DNA of 64,000 nt from Micractinium sp. NFX-FRZ (GCA_029339195.1 JAPTJF010000202.1:1-64000), one strand, 5' to 3'; counted from the first letter of the stretch, positions 1 to 11,880 are shown. The notes: generated by a model not told the origin, from the sequence alone. Made by a program: numbers and translations.

Positions 1-623
1 AGGGATAGTCAACTTCCCTGAGTAAGGAACCCAGGGATATTGTTTCACCCAAGTACTGGCCACAAGCAAGGTGGGGAATTTGAAAACCCGGGCTTACAAT
101 GTAGGGAACTAATGCGGGAGAACCAGTCGGATCTACTGGTGCGGGCTGTACCGTATGCATGGGGTGGTGATGGCCGGGAGGGCATTTGCTGGCGAGGCAG
201 CTTGCTTTCATTACAGGTGGCACTCACCCGTCAGCCTGCCAGGGCAGGTACCGCACTTGCTGCTGGCCAGAGAGCAGGGTTTTGGGGGCAAGGGAGGGGT
301 CTACACTGCCACAGCGTCAGCTTCCTGTGGTGGCAAGAGGGTTCCCTCCGCAAAGGGGCATTTCACCGCTGCCTCCAGCCTTTGAACAGACCGGTAGCAA
401 GGGTCTGACTGTGCCACTGCCGTGTTCAGTGAATGAACATCATGCCGGAAGGGACGACACGCCCCCTGCACTACCAAAACCTCCTCGCAGATAGATCCCT
501 ACGCCGCTGTGGTACTTGCAGGCGGGCGCCACAGTGGATGATGCAGCATGGGTGGTACATGATCTGCCCCCTATTCTCATCACGTATATTTCTGGGCACC
601 ATGCACGCGGTACTGGCGTACTG
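1..623. other. Non-coding stretch, nothing recognised
   Basis: I see no convincing coding exon in this left edge. Open frames on both strands are short and have no recognisable motif. The right part is probably the 3' untranslated region of the minus-strand gene ending at 817. Confidence 0.4.
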
Positions 624-628
624 TTACA
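624..628 (-). terminator. TGTAA-type polyadenylation signal, gene A
   Basis: TGTAA on the minus strand, about 190 bases after the stop codon of gene A. TGTAA is the usual nuclear polyadenylation signal of green algae. The assignment rests on motif and position only. Confidence 0.45.
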
Positions 629-816
629 CATAATTTATCAGGGGAAGCATTCGTGAGCAAAGAGAAGCAATGATGTGGGCGCTCAATGGAGCGAGCGCCT
701 TTGCCGCCGCTGCAAGCACCGCTGCTGCTGCCGCTGCCGCCGATGCAGCCATAGGTGAACACAAGTGTGCACTCAAGAGTGTGGGGCAGTTAGACGCCCA
801 TGTTCTGGCCGACGGT

Positions 817-3800
817 TCAGTCAGCGGCCGCTCCCGTGTGGAAGGAGCGGGGCGGAGTGACAACTTCCCCAGTTGCTGGATCCGCCAGAGCCAGCGCGCC
901 ACAGGAGGGCAGGCCCACCACGTCAGCAGCCTGTGCAAAGCGAGAAAGGAACCTGCAGAGCTGGTAAGGGGCGAGGGAAGGAGGATGTGTCGGTCGGGCA
1001 GGCAGCCAGCAGCTCAGCAGCGGCTGCTAGCACAGCGCCCAAAGTCGCAGGCCTGCAGGCCGCTGCCTCTCCGGCCGCTGCCGCTCTCCCTTCCCCTGCG
1101 TACCCTGCTACCTTGCCCACCTGCAAAGACCCACCGCCAGCCCACTCACAGCTCGATGGCAGGCATGTTGCTTGGCTCGCCCCTGGGGTTTGCGCCAGCC
1201 AGTGCAGCCAGCAGCGCAGCTGCCGACTCGTCAGGGCAGGCGCTGCGCGTCCCAGGCAGCGCCGCCACCGCCCACTGAGCCTGCCGGCCTCCTTCCCGCA
1301 CGGCATGGTACAGCTGCTGGCCTGCTGCCTGGGGGCTTGCACAGATCCAGTAAGACAGCTGGAGGGTTTGCTTGGCGTCGGGGGATGCCCCACTGCCCTT
1401 TGCGCCTGTGCTAAAAAAGGCGGTGGCACGGGCAAGGCAAAGCAAGCGAGTCAGTGATGGGGGCAGGGGCAGCATGCCTGGCAGCATGCCTGGCAAGAAC
1501 AGCATGCTGTGCAGCAGGGGAAGTGCACGCAAACCAGCCCTCTCAACCACCAACTGCCAGCGCAGGCAGAGCAGGCAGGCACCTCACCGTACTTGATGCC
1601 TGCCTCGGGCGTTTGCCAGAGGAAGGTGGTGGGGTCGAACTCCGGGCAGGCGGCTGCCTCCGGCTGCACCTCCAGCCCAGCATACAGCCTGGCGCCAGCT
1701 GGCATGCCATCATCGACTGCGCCAGCTGGCGGGCCGTCACTTCCTTCACGTGCCGGCGCCATGCCGGCGGTGCTTGTGGGCGGCACACTTTCCCTGGCTT
1801 GAGGCGGAGCGCTGTCTTCAATCGCAGGCGGAGCGCTGTCTTCAACTGCAGGCTGCATGCTATCGCTGAAGAGGGGCGCCACACTGGCGCTCCGGGGAGG
1901 TCTGCTGTTTTCAGCTGCGGGAGGCATGCTGGCTTTGAATGCAGGCGGCATACTGCCCCTGCCTGAAGGCATCAGGCTGCCGCTGGCTGCAGGCTGCATG
2001 CTTCCACGGCTGCTTTGCGTTGCCGCGCTGTTTTCGGGTGTAGGCGGCATGCTCCCTCCAAGCGCTGCAGGGCAGGCCGGAGGGCAGCGGGCACCAGCCA
2101 AGGCATGTGTGTGTCGCCACCCGGCTGCCCATGCATGCAGGTCCAGGTCAGTGCCTTTCAGCCAAAGCCGGCCCACCTTTGGGCGTCGCGTTGTCCTCAG
2201 CTGTGCTGTCAAACACGGCGGCATCCTCCACAGCACTGCCAGTGTGGATGTAATATGTCCTGGCGCTGTCAGCTTCCACGACTGCCAAGGTGGCACAGGC
2301 AGGCACCCCCACGGCATCAGCCGCCTGCATGATGCTCCGGAAGAGCCTGCACAGGGGCGGCAGGAGGTTGGATGCCAGCTGGCAGGAGAGCAAGCTACTG
2401 CCCACGTATCACACACATGGTCAGTTGCATGCATGGGTCAGCTCGTGGGAGCACCTTGGCTAAGATCACATACATTTGCAACGGCAGGTACACTGCACCA
2501 GCTGGGCGAAGCAAGGACTTACTCCTGGACTGCTGGCAGGCCGCCTGGGCGGACCGTGAAGAACGCCTCCTGCAAGGCACTGCCCGCCTCGCTGCTGCAG
2601 TTGGCGTTGAGCAGCGCCTGCACCCAGTCCTGTGCCTCCTGGCCTCCCCCCTCTGCTGCCGCCTGCAGCTTGCGGCCCGCTGCCTGGGGGTCCTGGCACA
2701 GAGCGCGCATGAGGCCCGCCACGCGGAGAGGCATTGGCGCCACCCTGCTGCTGTTCGTGTCTGGCATGGCATAAGGGAGGCGGACAGGAAGGGGAAGAGT
2801 CACGACTCTGGCACTTGGACCGAAGTCAGCTGCCCCAGTTCTTGCACCCTGAAAGCAACGGCCCGCCCTGCATCGCAGCCCATGTTTCTACTGATCTCGG
2901 TGCGACCCTCTCACCATACTTGATGGCAAAGGGGTCTTCCCGCCAGGTGGTGCCCTCAGGGTCAAACACATCGCAGGCGGCAGTGGAGCCCCCCGTCCAG
3001 TTGTAGGCAAGCATGTACGTCATGTTTAGCTGGGCAGCCTCCAGGGCAGGGGCTGGGGCCCGCTCTGGCGCTGGGGCGGCTGCGCAGCAGGTTGCACGGG
3101 CGGAAGTGGGAAGGCCAAAGCCATCTGAGCGGGGGTGTAAGCTAGCTTATGGCGGCGCCACCAGGAGTCGCCCCGACAAGCAGGTGGGAACAGGCTCTGC
3201 GCCAGTATTGCCCCAGGAAGCTAAAAGCAGCGCCCCACCTGCGATCTCGCCACCCGTGTGCAGGGCGTAGCTCTCCAACAGCTCCCCTGTGGCGCTGTCC
3301 TGGAGCACAAGCGACAGGCAGGCAGGGCGGCTGGCTGCAGCGACGAACCCTTGAGCAAACCTGCAGTGGTGGGGGCAGGAAGTAGGCAGCATAGGTAAAC
3401 CTGCATGTGCGCAGGCAGGCTGGCAGGCAGGCAGGTGGGGCTAGCAGGGCGTGCATAACAACCACACGTGCAGAGTTGGCCGCCCCGCAGCTTGCTCACG
3501 CTTCGACCGCCTGGAAGTCAGCGAGAAGTTCAGTTCTGATCAAAGAATCGAGGACGCGGCAGCCAGACTGAAGGTAAGCCTCCACTGCCGTGCGGGCCTC
3601 CGCGCCGCCCATCTTCACGGCATGCTGCAGGCGCTGGGCCCACGCTGCCTCGTCAGAGCAGGGGGTGCTCAGCAGCTGGTCCAAGATCGAGGGGTGGACA
3701 GCAGGGCCGCTGCTTGACGCACCTACAGGGCAGGGTTACTAAGCAGTATAATTGAGGTGAGGCAGGGGTGAAAAAACTTCTCCCAGAGAGGAGAAGCTAT

Positions 3801-4534
3801 GACAAGACTGAACTGCCAATAAGCCTCGGCGTCACTGACGTGCCATGTGCAGCTGCCTCACCGTAGCGGGGGCCCGGAGGAAAGGTCCAATTGCCTGTGG
3901 CGGGATCTGGCTGGGCGCAGGCGGCAGTCGTGTTGCCAACCATGAGCAGCCATTGGAGGTGTACTGCCGGGTCGGGGAGTGACTCTGCAGGGGCAAGTTG
4001 GACACGCCAAGAGGGCGCGTACAGGCAGGAGCACAACTGACCTCTGAGAGACAGTACCAACTCAACTGGCAAACTGCAGGGTAAAGATTTGGCAACCGCA
4101 CATGCAAGAGCTGCACGCGGCATGTGCACCCTTCCCAAATATTGCACACGGTCTCACCGGGCGCAGGTGCGGCTGGCGCTGCCGCCGGCGCTGCGTTGTC
4201 CATGAGAACACGTTCGGCATCAGGGGGCAATGACACACTGTAACTTAGCTCTGAAAGCTCCGCAGCGGGTGGTGCAATGTGGCCTGGGACCTACAAAAAT
4301 CAAGTGAAACTAGTGAATGCGTGACATCCGCAGCGGCGCCTGCTCAGTGGCAAGGGGCAGCAGGCAGGGCAGCAGGCAGGGCTGCTGCAGGGACCTCCGC
4401 TCAGCGCAGAGGTCCAGCTGCCCCACGCCCGATTTCTGAGGTCTATCACGCACCTCAGCGAGCAACCTCGCAGCGCTGCAGCAGAAGAGGGCCGCGAAGC
4501 AGGCGAGCGGCAGAGCTCGGCGGGCGGCTGGCAT
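817..4534 (-). CDS. Gene A: secreted protein with three tandem alpha-beta-gamma module sets
   Basis: Spliced gene of an unrecognised family. Exon 1 (4534-4454, 27 codons) begins with ATG and encodes a signal peptide (MPAARRALPLACFAALFCC...). Exon 2 (4290-4158) is a Pro/Ala linker. Three module sets follow. Set 1: alpha 3984-3862 (ESLPDPAVHLQWLL, ending in a phase-1 intron), beta 3722-3500 (PCSDEAAWAQRL, then MGGAEARTAVEAYL), gamma about 3360-3239 (FVAAASRPACLSLVL, then YALHTG). Set 2: alpha about 3049-2915, beta about 2775-2517 (LCQDPQAAGRKL), gamma about 2400-2150 (AADAVGVPACATLAVV, then YYIHTG). Set 3: alpha about 1710-1590, beta about 1415-1153 (ICASPQAAGQQL), gamma about 950-817 (AADVVGLPSCGALALA, then FHTG), with stop TGA at 817-819. 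Between sets 2 and 3 lies a Ser/Pro linker repeating SM(P/Q)PA and EDSAPP (about 2080-1720). The single-set relatives are genes B-F at 52-64 kb. The long Pro-rich stalk of those genes is absent here. Function is unknown; secretion is inferred from the signal peptide. Ends are well supported, some inner junctions are approximate. Confidence 0.72.
1720..2080 (-). repeat. Coding Ser/Pro repeat linker in gene A
   Basis: The minus-strand frame repeats short peptides such as GSMPP, GSMQPA, ASMPPAAENS, DSMQPAVEDSAPP and AIEDSAPP. At DNA level two near-identical copies of about 24 bases lie side by side at about 1805-1852. It probably forms a flexible, possibly O-glycosylated spacer between module sets 2 and 3. 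Confidence 0.55.
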
Positions 4535-5260
4535 GGCTGCTCACGTCGCCCACGGGGAGCCGCAGAGCATGATACGCGCGTTGAGCCAGAGAAGAGCCAG
4601 AGAAGAGCCAGAGAAGAGCCAGAGACGAGTGCGGGAGGTCCAGAACAACTTGCAGCGGTGGCCGCCTGCGCTGCTTTCTTGCTGCTGCGAAATGTGCCAG
4701 GAAAGGGAGTCAGGGAGGGCTCTCTGGGCTGTTTGCACTGAGGGGTGCCCGCTCAGCTCCCTGTCTGGACCGTCGGTCCTGCAGCTCGCCAGACATGCTT
4801 CCGCAACACAGCTCCACTCACGCCAAAATGCACTACACTCCAACTCGACGTCCCAGCAATCCTTTGGCGGTGGGGTGCCTGCTGCTCTTCCTCACAGCAC
4901 CGGGCCCGGACAGCCCGACCAAGCGGATTGGTGCCCGACTCTTTGTTGCTAGCCTCGCTGCTGCCAGCTGAGCCCGTGCAACCTTTGGGCAAGCGCTGGA
5001 TGTGTTCTTAAAACAGTGCAAATGTGCAGCTGCAGAGAGAATACACATGAACAGATGCACGCACAGGAATCTTGGAATGGACGGATGGATAGGTATCAGA
5101 GGGGGAAGCTCAGAACGGGGAGAGGAGCCGTTCCCCTCGACGGCATGCACTCACTGCACTGTCACTCTCGACATGCTCCAAAGGCCTGGGATAGGATGAG
5201 GGCTGGTGCCTGCCTGATGGCAGGCGGCCCACCTACTGAGCGCGTTAGAAAGGAAGGTGG
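4535..5260. other. Intergenic region between gene A and the mannanase
   Basis: Holds the presumed promoter of gene A on the 4535 side and the 3' end of the mannanase gene on the 5260 side. The only structure seen is a short tandem repeat at about 4584-4636. No TGTAA signal was found after the mannanase stop. Confidence 0.4.
4584..4636. repeat. 11-base tandem repeat (agagaagagcc)
   Basis: About four head-to-tail copies of agagaagagcc, the last one altered (agagacgagt). It sits 50 to 100 bases upstream of the gene A start codon, in its likely promoter or 5' untranslated region. No function is implied. Confidence 0.7.
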
Positions 5261-8200
5261 TCAGGGCATCGCGCCCTGAGCAGCCTGCACGGCAGGTTGG
5301 TCCTCCAGCAGCGTCACCACAGAGCCGCCAGCGCCAGCCCCCGGAGCGGCCCCCGGGGCGACCGCCGGCGCAGCCGGCGCAGCAGGGGGCTCCGCGCCTG
5401 GCGTGATGCGTGCCAGCTCAGCGCCGTACCGCGCCACGTAGGCGGCCTCAAAGTCGGCAAACACCTGGGCGACCTCCGGCTTGGCGCGGGCGGCGCCGTC
5501 GGGCTCGGTGTAGGTGACGTTGCCGCAGGCGCGTGCCACGTCCATGTCGAGGCGATAGTAGGAGGCCCAGAAGCCGCAGGGGAAGGAGAAGACGCCGCCG
5601 CGGTCGTTGGTGGAGTTGCACAGCACCTCCTGGCCCCAGCTGCAGTAGGGGGAGCCACATAGAGGAGGGGAGAGCGAGAGGGGTTGAGAGGGGGCATGAG
5701 GGGAGGGTGAACGCTGAAAGGAAGCTTGCAGTTTATCGATCGGGTGTACCACCGCAGCCCCGCCCCCCCCTGGGCCCCCACGTGCATGCCGACCCTTCTC
5801 TGCGTCACTCCTGCTGGGTGTTGTGAGCTCACCAAAAGTTGTATGTGGGGCACTGCTCGCGCTTGAGGTAGCACTGCTGCAGGACCTCGTTGATCACAAA
5901 GCTGCAGGGGGGAGGGAGGGTGGGGCGCAGGTGGGGCAGCGTGAGAGGGGGCTTCAAGCAGCAGGCAAGGAGGCAGCAAGGGAGGGCAAGCGAGGAGGTG
6001 CAAGCCACCGCCGCCGCCACGCCTGTGGTCTGGCCAGCACAACCAGCCTCACCTCTCGCAGTCGGGGGTCTCCTGGCAGGCCACCATGCACTCCTGCAGC
6101 AGGGGGGGGGGGAGAGGGAGCAAACGTCAGGCTCTGCAAGGGGGGGTCGGGCAGCCAGCCTGGCACATGCCTGCCTGCTGCACACTGGGACCCTGTTCAG
6201 CTGCACCTCCTCCCTGGCCGGTGCCTGGGCCCCATGTGCTGCCCATGCTCGCCCCTCGCCCGCCCGCCCCGCACCTGCAGGGTCACGTTGCTGCGTGAGC
6301 CAAACGCGCCCGCCCCCTGGGTACGGAAGAAGGCAAACGACTCCATGGGATCGTACAGGAAGCCTGCAGGGGGAAGAAAGTTAAGGAATACAGTACAGTT
6401 AATAGTGGGCTCGTGCATGGTAGGGTGCGGGGGAAGAAGGCAAAGGACTCCATGAGGTCGTACAGCCTGATGCAGTGGCAAGGGAGTTGGGGAGAACAGT
6501 CGAGGTCAAAGTGGGCTCGCAGTGCAAAGCATGTACGGTGGGGGTGAAGAAGGCACAGAGGCCAGGGTGCCCGATGATCCTGGCCACGCCCTGCCCTCTT
6601 TTTGTTGACCACCCACAAAAGTGGTCCAGGCGGGCCAGGGAGCGGTGGAGCCGGCATCACAGGCACATGCATGCGCAACACAGCCCCGGAATGCAGATAC
6701 CCCTTCCACACCACCTCTTGGTACTCACCAGGGGCGGAGGCGGGCCAGCTGACGTCGTAGCCGGCATCGCAGGCCAGGCCCTGGGGCTCGCTCCAGTACT
6801 GGAAGAGAGGGGGAAGAGAGGGGAGGCGGAGGGGTGGGGGTTAATTGATTTGGGTGATCACGCTGGCACGTGAGATGCAGCAAGGTGTTAGAGCAAGGGG
6901 GAGGCTACCGTTGTGTCAACACTCCTGCCGGCAGCTGTCCAACCACACCCGCAATGCAGCCCTCAGCCCTGCCCAGGCCCTTCACTTCTCCGACCACCCA
7001 CCAGGGACTCCAGGGCGGCGAGCGCATCAGGGTTGGGTTTGCACGTCTTGCCATCGCCGTCGTAGCCCCTGCAGGTTAGCGAGAGGAGGCAGGGTGGGCA
7101 GGGGGCAGGTGCAGTTCAGGATGGCTGGCGGGCAAATGTGAGCTGGCATGCTGGCAGCCGCCGTCACACTGCGCATGGCACCGCCCTCCATGCCAAAGGG
7201 TTTGGCCCATAGAGCCACGCACCCCGGCACAAAATCCCCAAAGCCCTTTGCCTGCACCCCTCCCCTCCGGTCCCTCTCTCCCACCCCACATCAACCAGGC
7301 TAACTCCTCTTCCCCTGTGCACCAGCCCCGCCAACTCACCACCAGCACTCGCAGGTGTAGCCAGCGTCGGAGTCGACGCAGGTGGCGTGCGGGTCGCAGC
7401 TGGCGGTGCCGCGCACACACTCGTTGATGGGGGTGTTGCAGTCGGGCCCCTCCTTGCCTGCAGGGGAGGGCAGTGCGTGGGGGGGTACCGGGCGAGGCGC
7501 TCTCGACAGATTGCTGAGGCCCTGGGGATCTATGTTGGTGCCCATTTCTGCTCAAACTGGGCAGTACAAACTGCCGTTGTTGGCGGCCCTGCAGCACAGT
7601 GCCCAAGCGGCAGCCCTGCACCTCACGCATCCTTCCTCCCTCCCTTCCCTCCCCTCCCGCCCACCGGTGCCTGCCCTGCCGTCCACCCAGGTCTGGCTGC
7701 AGTCGGGGGCGGGGTCCACGGGGGCCGCCTTGTGGGAGGCCAGCACGCAGCCGGCGATGGGCTCCTCGTTCAGCTTGGCCACCACACGGGCGTTCTGCAG
7801 GATGGGCTTGAAGGCGTCGTCGGTCTCATAGATGCCTGGACACGAGGGAGGGAAGGCAGGCAGGCAGGCAGAGGAGGGCAGTTGGGATGCGGGAGCTAAC
7901 ACCTGGGCTGCTGCCCCCAGGCATGGCACACTGCATCCAAGCACAAGTTGCATTTTCTCCCCTGCCACCGACCCACGCTCCCCAGCCCCAGAGAGCGCGT
8001 GATTGTCCACTGCGGCTGCTCACCGAACAGGCCCCGGCCGCCGCCCTCGGAGGCGGGCGCCTCCTGCCCCAGGTTGAACCACTGCCAGAAGAGGGAGCCC
8101 TTGAGGCCGGAGGCGGGGTCCGCCATCAGCTTGTCGATCTCGGCGTAGGTGGCCTGAAAGAGGGAGGCATGTGAAAAGGGTAAGGCATGTGAAAAGGATA

Positions 8201-11200
8201 AGGGGGAGAAGAGCGAATGGGTGCAAAGTGGGTGCGGGGTGGGGAGGCGGAGAGGGGGGGTGCGGCGCCCCAGGCACAGCGGGCGCAGAACATCACGCCG
8301 CAGCTCAGTCTTTGCACGGCCCACAGATCCCACGGCACAGCACGGCATGTGCGCAGCACGAGCAGCCCCCCCGTCACCTCCAGGAACGAGTTGCGCTCCT
8401 CCAGCGAGGCAGACACAAACTTGCCGCCGATGGTTGCGTTGTCGGTCACCCACTTGCCAAACTGCGGGGGGTGGGGAGGGCAGAAGGTGGGCATGTCGGG
8501 TGGGGGCTGAGTGGAGGTGTTGGGAAGCAAATATGATAAAGGAGTACCTGGGGCGTCTTCTCCACAGCGGCCGCAATCGCACCCCTCCGCACCCTCCCTT
8601 TGATATGCACCCTGCCGCACTCTTGCTCATGACACCGTGCTTTCAAAACCCACACCACCCCCCTTGATACTGCTCCCTACAACCCCGCACAGGAGTCAGT
8701 GCCCCTCACCTCCTCCAGCACCCAGGGGCGGTAGACACGGCATGTCAACCGTCTCACCCGACATGTTCAATTCTCAGACACCCTGCCACGCTGCTCCAAA
8801 TAGAATTCAGTGCCCCCTCACCTCCTCCAGCACCAGCGGCTTCTTGAGCACGTTGGCAGCGTCGCGCGCGTGGTCGGTGATCCAGCGGATGAGCCAGGCG
8901 GGGTCCACCTGCTGCCAGTTGTCCACCTGAGGGGCAGGGCGGCAGAGAAGAGAGGCGAGAGGGGAGGGGGGGATGGGGCACAGGGTCAGGCAAAGCAGCA
9001 GGGAGGCTGCAGGCAGAGGGGTGGCGCTTGCAAGCGTGGTCTTGGCAGAACAGCGGCTCTGGCGCAGCGGCCATAATGTGCTGCCCTGCCCAGTGGAACC
9101 ATCAGCAGCGCCGGTTGACGGCAGCGGCAGCGCGCCGCTTACCCAGGCGTGGATGGTTGCAAAGTCGATGGCGGGGGAGGAGTGGTCGGCAATGAAATCC
9201 TGGCCCTCCTCAGCGGCCCACTCAGTCCTGCAGGGGGGCAGGAAAGCCAGGGGGAGGGAGTCAAACATTAGACTGATGGGAGGCTGGAGGAGGGGGCCGG
9301 CGGGAGAGGGGGTTGCAACAGGCGTCCCCAGGCAGGCAGCAGGCGCAGGCGGGGTGTGGTCGGGGAGGGTGCAGGCGGGGCTCACCAGGGCTGGCCGGGG
9401 TTGGCGGCGTTGCCGCAGCAGGCGTAGAAGCCCTCCTCGCCGGTGGTGACCAGGTGGTTGGGGTCGACACTCTTGGTGAAGCGGGCCATCTCGTCGTACC
9501 AGGCCGCCACGGTGCCGTTGGGGCAGCCCTTGCAGCGGGGCTCGTTCAGCAGGTTCTGTGCGGAGTGGAAACATGCGTAACGGTTTCAGCCGGAGCAGGG
9601 CAGGGGCAGGTTTCGGGTGGAGCAGAGCTTCGCCACGAAGCAAACAGTACAGCCAGACTGCCAGCCAGGCAGAAGCTCGCTCGTGGCAGCCAACCAAAGC
9701 ATAGTCCCCTCCCCGTCTGAACCGGCCACCCTCCCGCCCGTTGCCCTCCCACCCACCCAAGCCAGGATGGTGGGGTCGTCCTTGAAAGCGCGCCCGTTGA
9801 TGGTGTTCACGCGGTTGGCAATCGTCTCCACAAAGTCGCGGAACCAGCCCTTGATCTCCTCGTTCGTGTAAAAGTCGACCTGCAGGAGCGAGGCACCGTA
9901 AGCCACGCGATGACCACGCCTTTGGTGGGGGCCCGAAGGGATGGGGGCACATGCAGGCGGGCAGACGGGAGAGGCGGGTGGAGTACAGGCACAGCGATGG
10001 TCGGTGGGTCCAAGGCGCACCAGCCCGCCTGGGAAGAAGCAGGTGCTTTCAAGGCCGACACTTGCGTCCCCCGCCTGCGCAGCCCTCTCTTACCTGCTGG
10101 TCGGTCCCCGCCCATTTCAGATACTCGGGGATGCCGCCGGTTGGGGTCCAGTTGGAGGTGAAGGCCAGGACGAGCTGCAGGGGCTCAGGAGGGGGACAGC
10201 AGGCAGGGGCAGGTGGTGAGGCACACTTGGAAGCGGTGAGTCACCCCAATAGGTGAAGGCCAGAATGAGCTGCAGGGGCGCAGGGGACAAAGGGCAGACA
10301 GGCAGGCGGTCGGGCGCGTGTCGGAGCGGCTAATGGATCCAGGAGGTGAAGGCCGGCATCAGCCGAAGGAAGGGCATGAGCTGGTGTGAGGTGGGCAAAG
10401 GTGGGCAGGCAGGACAGCATTCAGCGTAGGGGAGGGTGGTGAATAGGGGAGAAGAGGGCGGGCCCCTCCCGCGGGGCACGCCCGGCCCTCCCTCTCAGAC
10501 CGCCCAGCCCACCTCGCCCCTCACACAAGTCCTGACCGCACCCCTCACCCGGATGCCCTGCTTGCGCGCCTCGTCCAGCAGGTAGTCCAGCCCCCGCAGG
10601 GCGGCCTCGTTGTAGCGCCCAGGGGCGGTCTGCGGGGGGCGCGGGGGAGGGGGGTGATCAGGGGGATGACCAGCAGTGCACCCGGGGTTGACGGCGGTAC
10701 GCGGGATTCATGCACCGAGGGCAGGGCGCGCGCACAGGCAGCCTGGCCGCATGCGAGCTCCTTGGTGGGTGCTCGTGTCCTAGCCCTGCCGTAGCAGCCG
10801 CCCCAGGAGGCAGCCTGCGCGCTCCCGCCCCTCCCGCCTCCCCGCCCCGCTCACCTGCACCGCGTACTGCGGGTTGACAGAGTGTGCCCAGGTGCGCATG
10901 ACGTTGAACCCGGATGCCTTGCCCTTGGCCAGCAGGTCGCGCACCAACTGCGGGGGGTAAGGCATGGGTGGTGGGTGGCAGGGGACGAGGGGAAGAGGAG
11001 TTTAGTGTGCCACACTTTGCAAGAGGCATGGCGGGTCGCGCACCGGCGGAAGAGAGGGAAGACCGGGGGGAGGAGAGTGCGGGGGAGGTGGGTGGCGAGA
11101 GTGGCGCGGGATGGTGAGCACGCAGAAGAGGGTTTGAGATTAGCAGGCTGGTGCAAGCATGAGCAGGGTGGGCGCAACTGCAAGGCCCGGCCTTGCGGCG

Positions 11201-11880
11201 CCCCAGCCGCCCGCCCCACCTGCGGCCCGGTCTGGTTGGCGGGCAGGGAGGCGCCAGAGAGGAAGGGCGCGCCGGCGGCGGCCTCCACGACCTCCCACTG
11301 GTTCCAGCCGGCCAGCAGGAAGCGCTCGCACCCAGCCACAAACTCTCCGTTCTCGATGGTGATAAAGTATTCGGTGTCGCCCACTGGGGCGGGGTTCGTC
11401 GGCTCCGCGGTGGCGGCGAGCTGCAAGCAGCGGGGAGGCGGGCGGGAAGGAGGGTGAGCGCGGCCCGCACCGCAGCATGTTTGGCATGTGAGGGCCGCAG
11501 GGAGAAGCGCGTATGGCGTCCGTCGAGACGAGCAGTGGCAGCCGTGGGGCGGTGGCGGGCGCGGCGGGCGGCGCAGCGGCAGCGTGGCGGCGGGGGTTCC
11601 TTGTGGCGCTGGCTGGCGCAGGAAACGCCCCTCACGAGCCAGAGCAGAGAGCTTCTTGCTGTGCCTGCCTCTATGAGAGCTCGCATAGTGAGAGCAGGGC
11701 CTGTGGGCCGAACGGGCTGGGGGAAGGCTCCAAAGCAGGGCGAGCGTGCGTTCGCTCCCCCGGGTAGCCACCTTCCCACTCCCTGCTCACCCTGCGGGCA
11801 CCAGCAGCAGGGCTCAGGCAGCAGGCCGCCAGCAGAAGCATCAGCGGCCCAGCTGCCGCAGCTGCTCGTCGACCCGCCAT
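5261..11880 (-). CDS. Secreted GH5 endo-beta-1,4-mannanase with EGF-like and Cys-rich C-terminal domains
   Basis: Multi-exon gene. ATG at 11880 opens a signal peptide (MAGRRAAAAAGPLMLLLAA...). The catalytic part follows: YFITIENGEFVAGC and LLAGWNQWEV (about 11390-11280), GFNVMRTWAHSVNPQYAV (about 10915-10860), EARKQGIRLVLAFTSNWTP (split near 10170), NRVNTINGRAFKDDPTILAW (about 9820-9765), NLLNEPRC (about 9556-9531) and PLVLEE/FGKWV. In GH5 mannanases the acid/base Glu is in NEP and the nucleophile Glu is in the LEEFG block; both are present, and an intron cuts directly after LEE (near 8818). FWQWFNLGQE (about 8090) fits the last barrel strand. After the barrel come a calcium-binding-type EGF motif (CNTPINEC, CDPHATC, YTCECW, GYDGDGKTC; 7450-7030) and Cys-rich exons (ECMVACQETPDC, LCNSTNDRGGVFSFPCGFW) that might be PAN/Apple-like. 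The Ala/Pro-rich end stops at 5261. It should hydrolyse mannan in the wall or medium. The family call is firm; the tail domain name is not. Confidence 0.88.
6323..6780 (-). repeat. Tandem ~105-110 base echoes of exon edges in mannanase introns
   Basis: The edge of the exon encoding LYDPMESFAFF (6323-6366) recurs in altered form at about 6426-6470, acceptor side included, with a weaker third start near 6541. The interval sequence between them is also repeated (gtgggctcg at about 6404 and 6508). The next exon (CDAGYDVSWPAS, about 6737-6779) has a decayed partner at about 6630-6665. The spacing is about 105-110 bases throughout. Confidence 0.6.
8698..8850 (-). repeat. Duplicated splice-donor region of the mannanase nucleophile exon
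   Basis: The true exon end encoding LVLEE and its GTGAGG donor lie at about 8811-8835. An echo containing cctcacctcctccagcacc lies about 113 bases downstream in the intron (about 8706-8724), where it again reads as GTGCTGGAGGAG followed by GTGAGG. Confidence 0.6.
10150..10370 (-). repeat. Three ~95-base echoes of the mannanase LVLAFTS exon start
   Basis: The acceptor and exon start (ctgcag then CTCGTCCTGGCCTTCACC on the minus strand) near 10155-10185 is repeated with changes near 10244-10275 (ctgcagctcattctggcctt) and, more weakly, near 10340-10370. The copies are about 95 bases apart, inside the upstream intron. Confidence 0.55.

Noticed and set aside
670..1457. Plus-strand open frames of about 200 codons opposite gene A
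   Set aside because: They are the antisense of the gene A beta 3 and gamma 3 exons, low in complexity and without motifs. The minus-strand frame matches seven other copies of the same modules.
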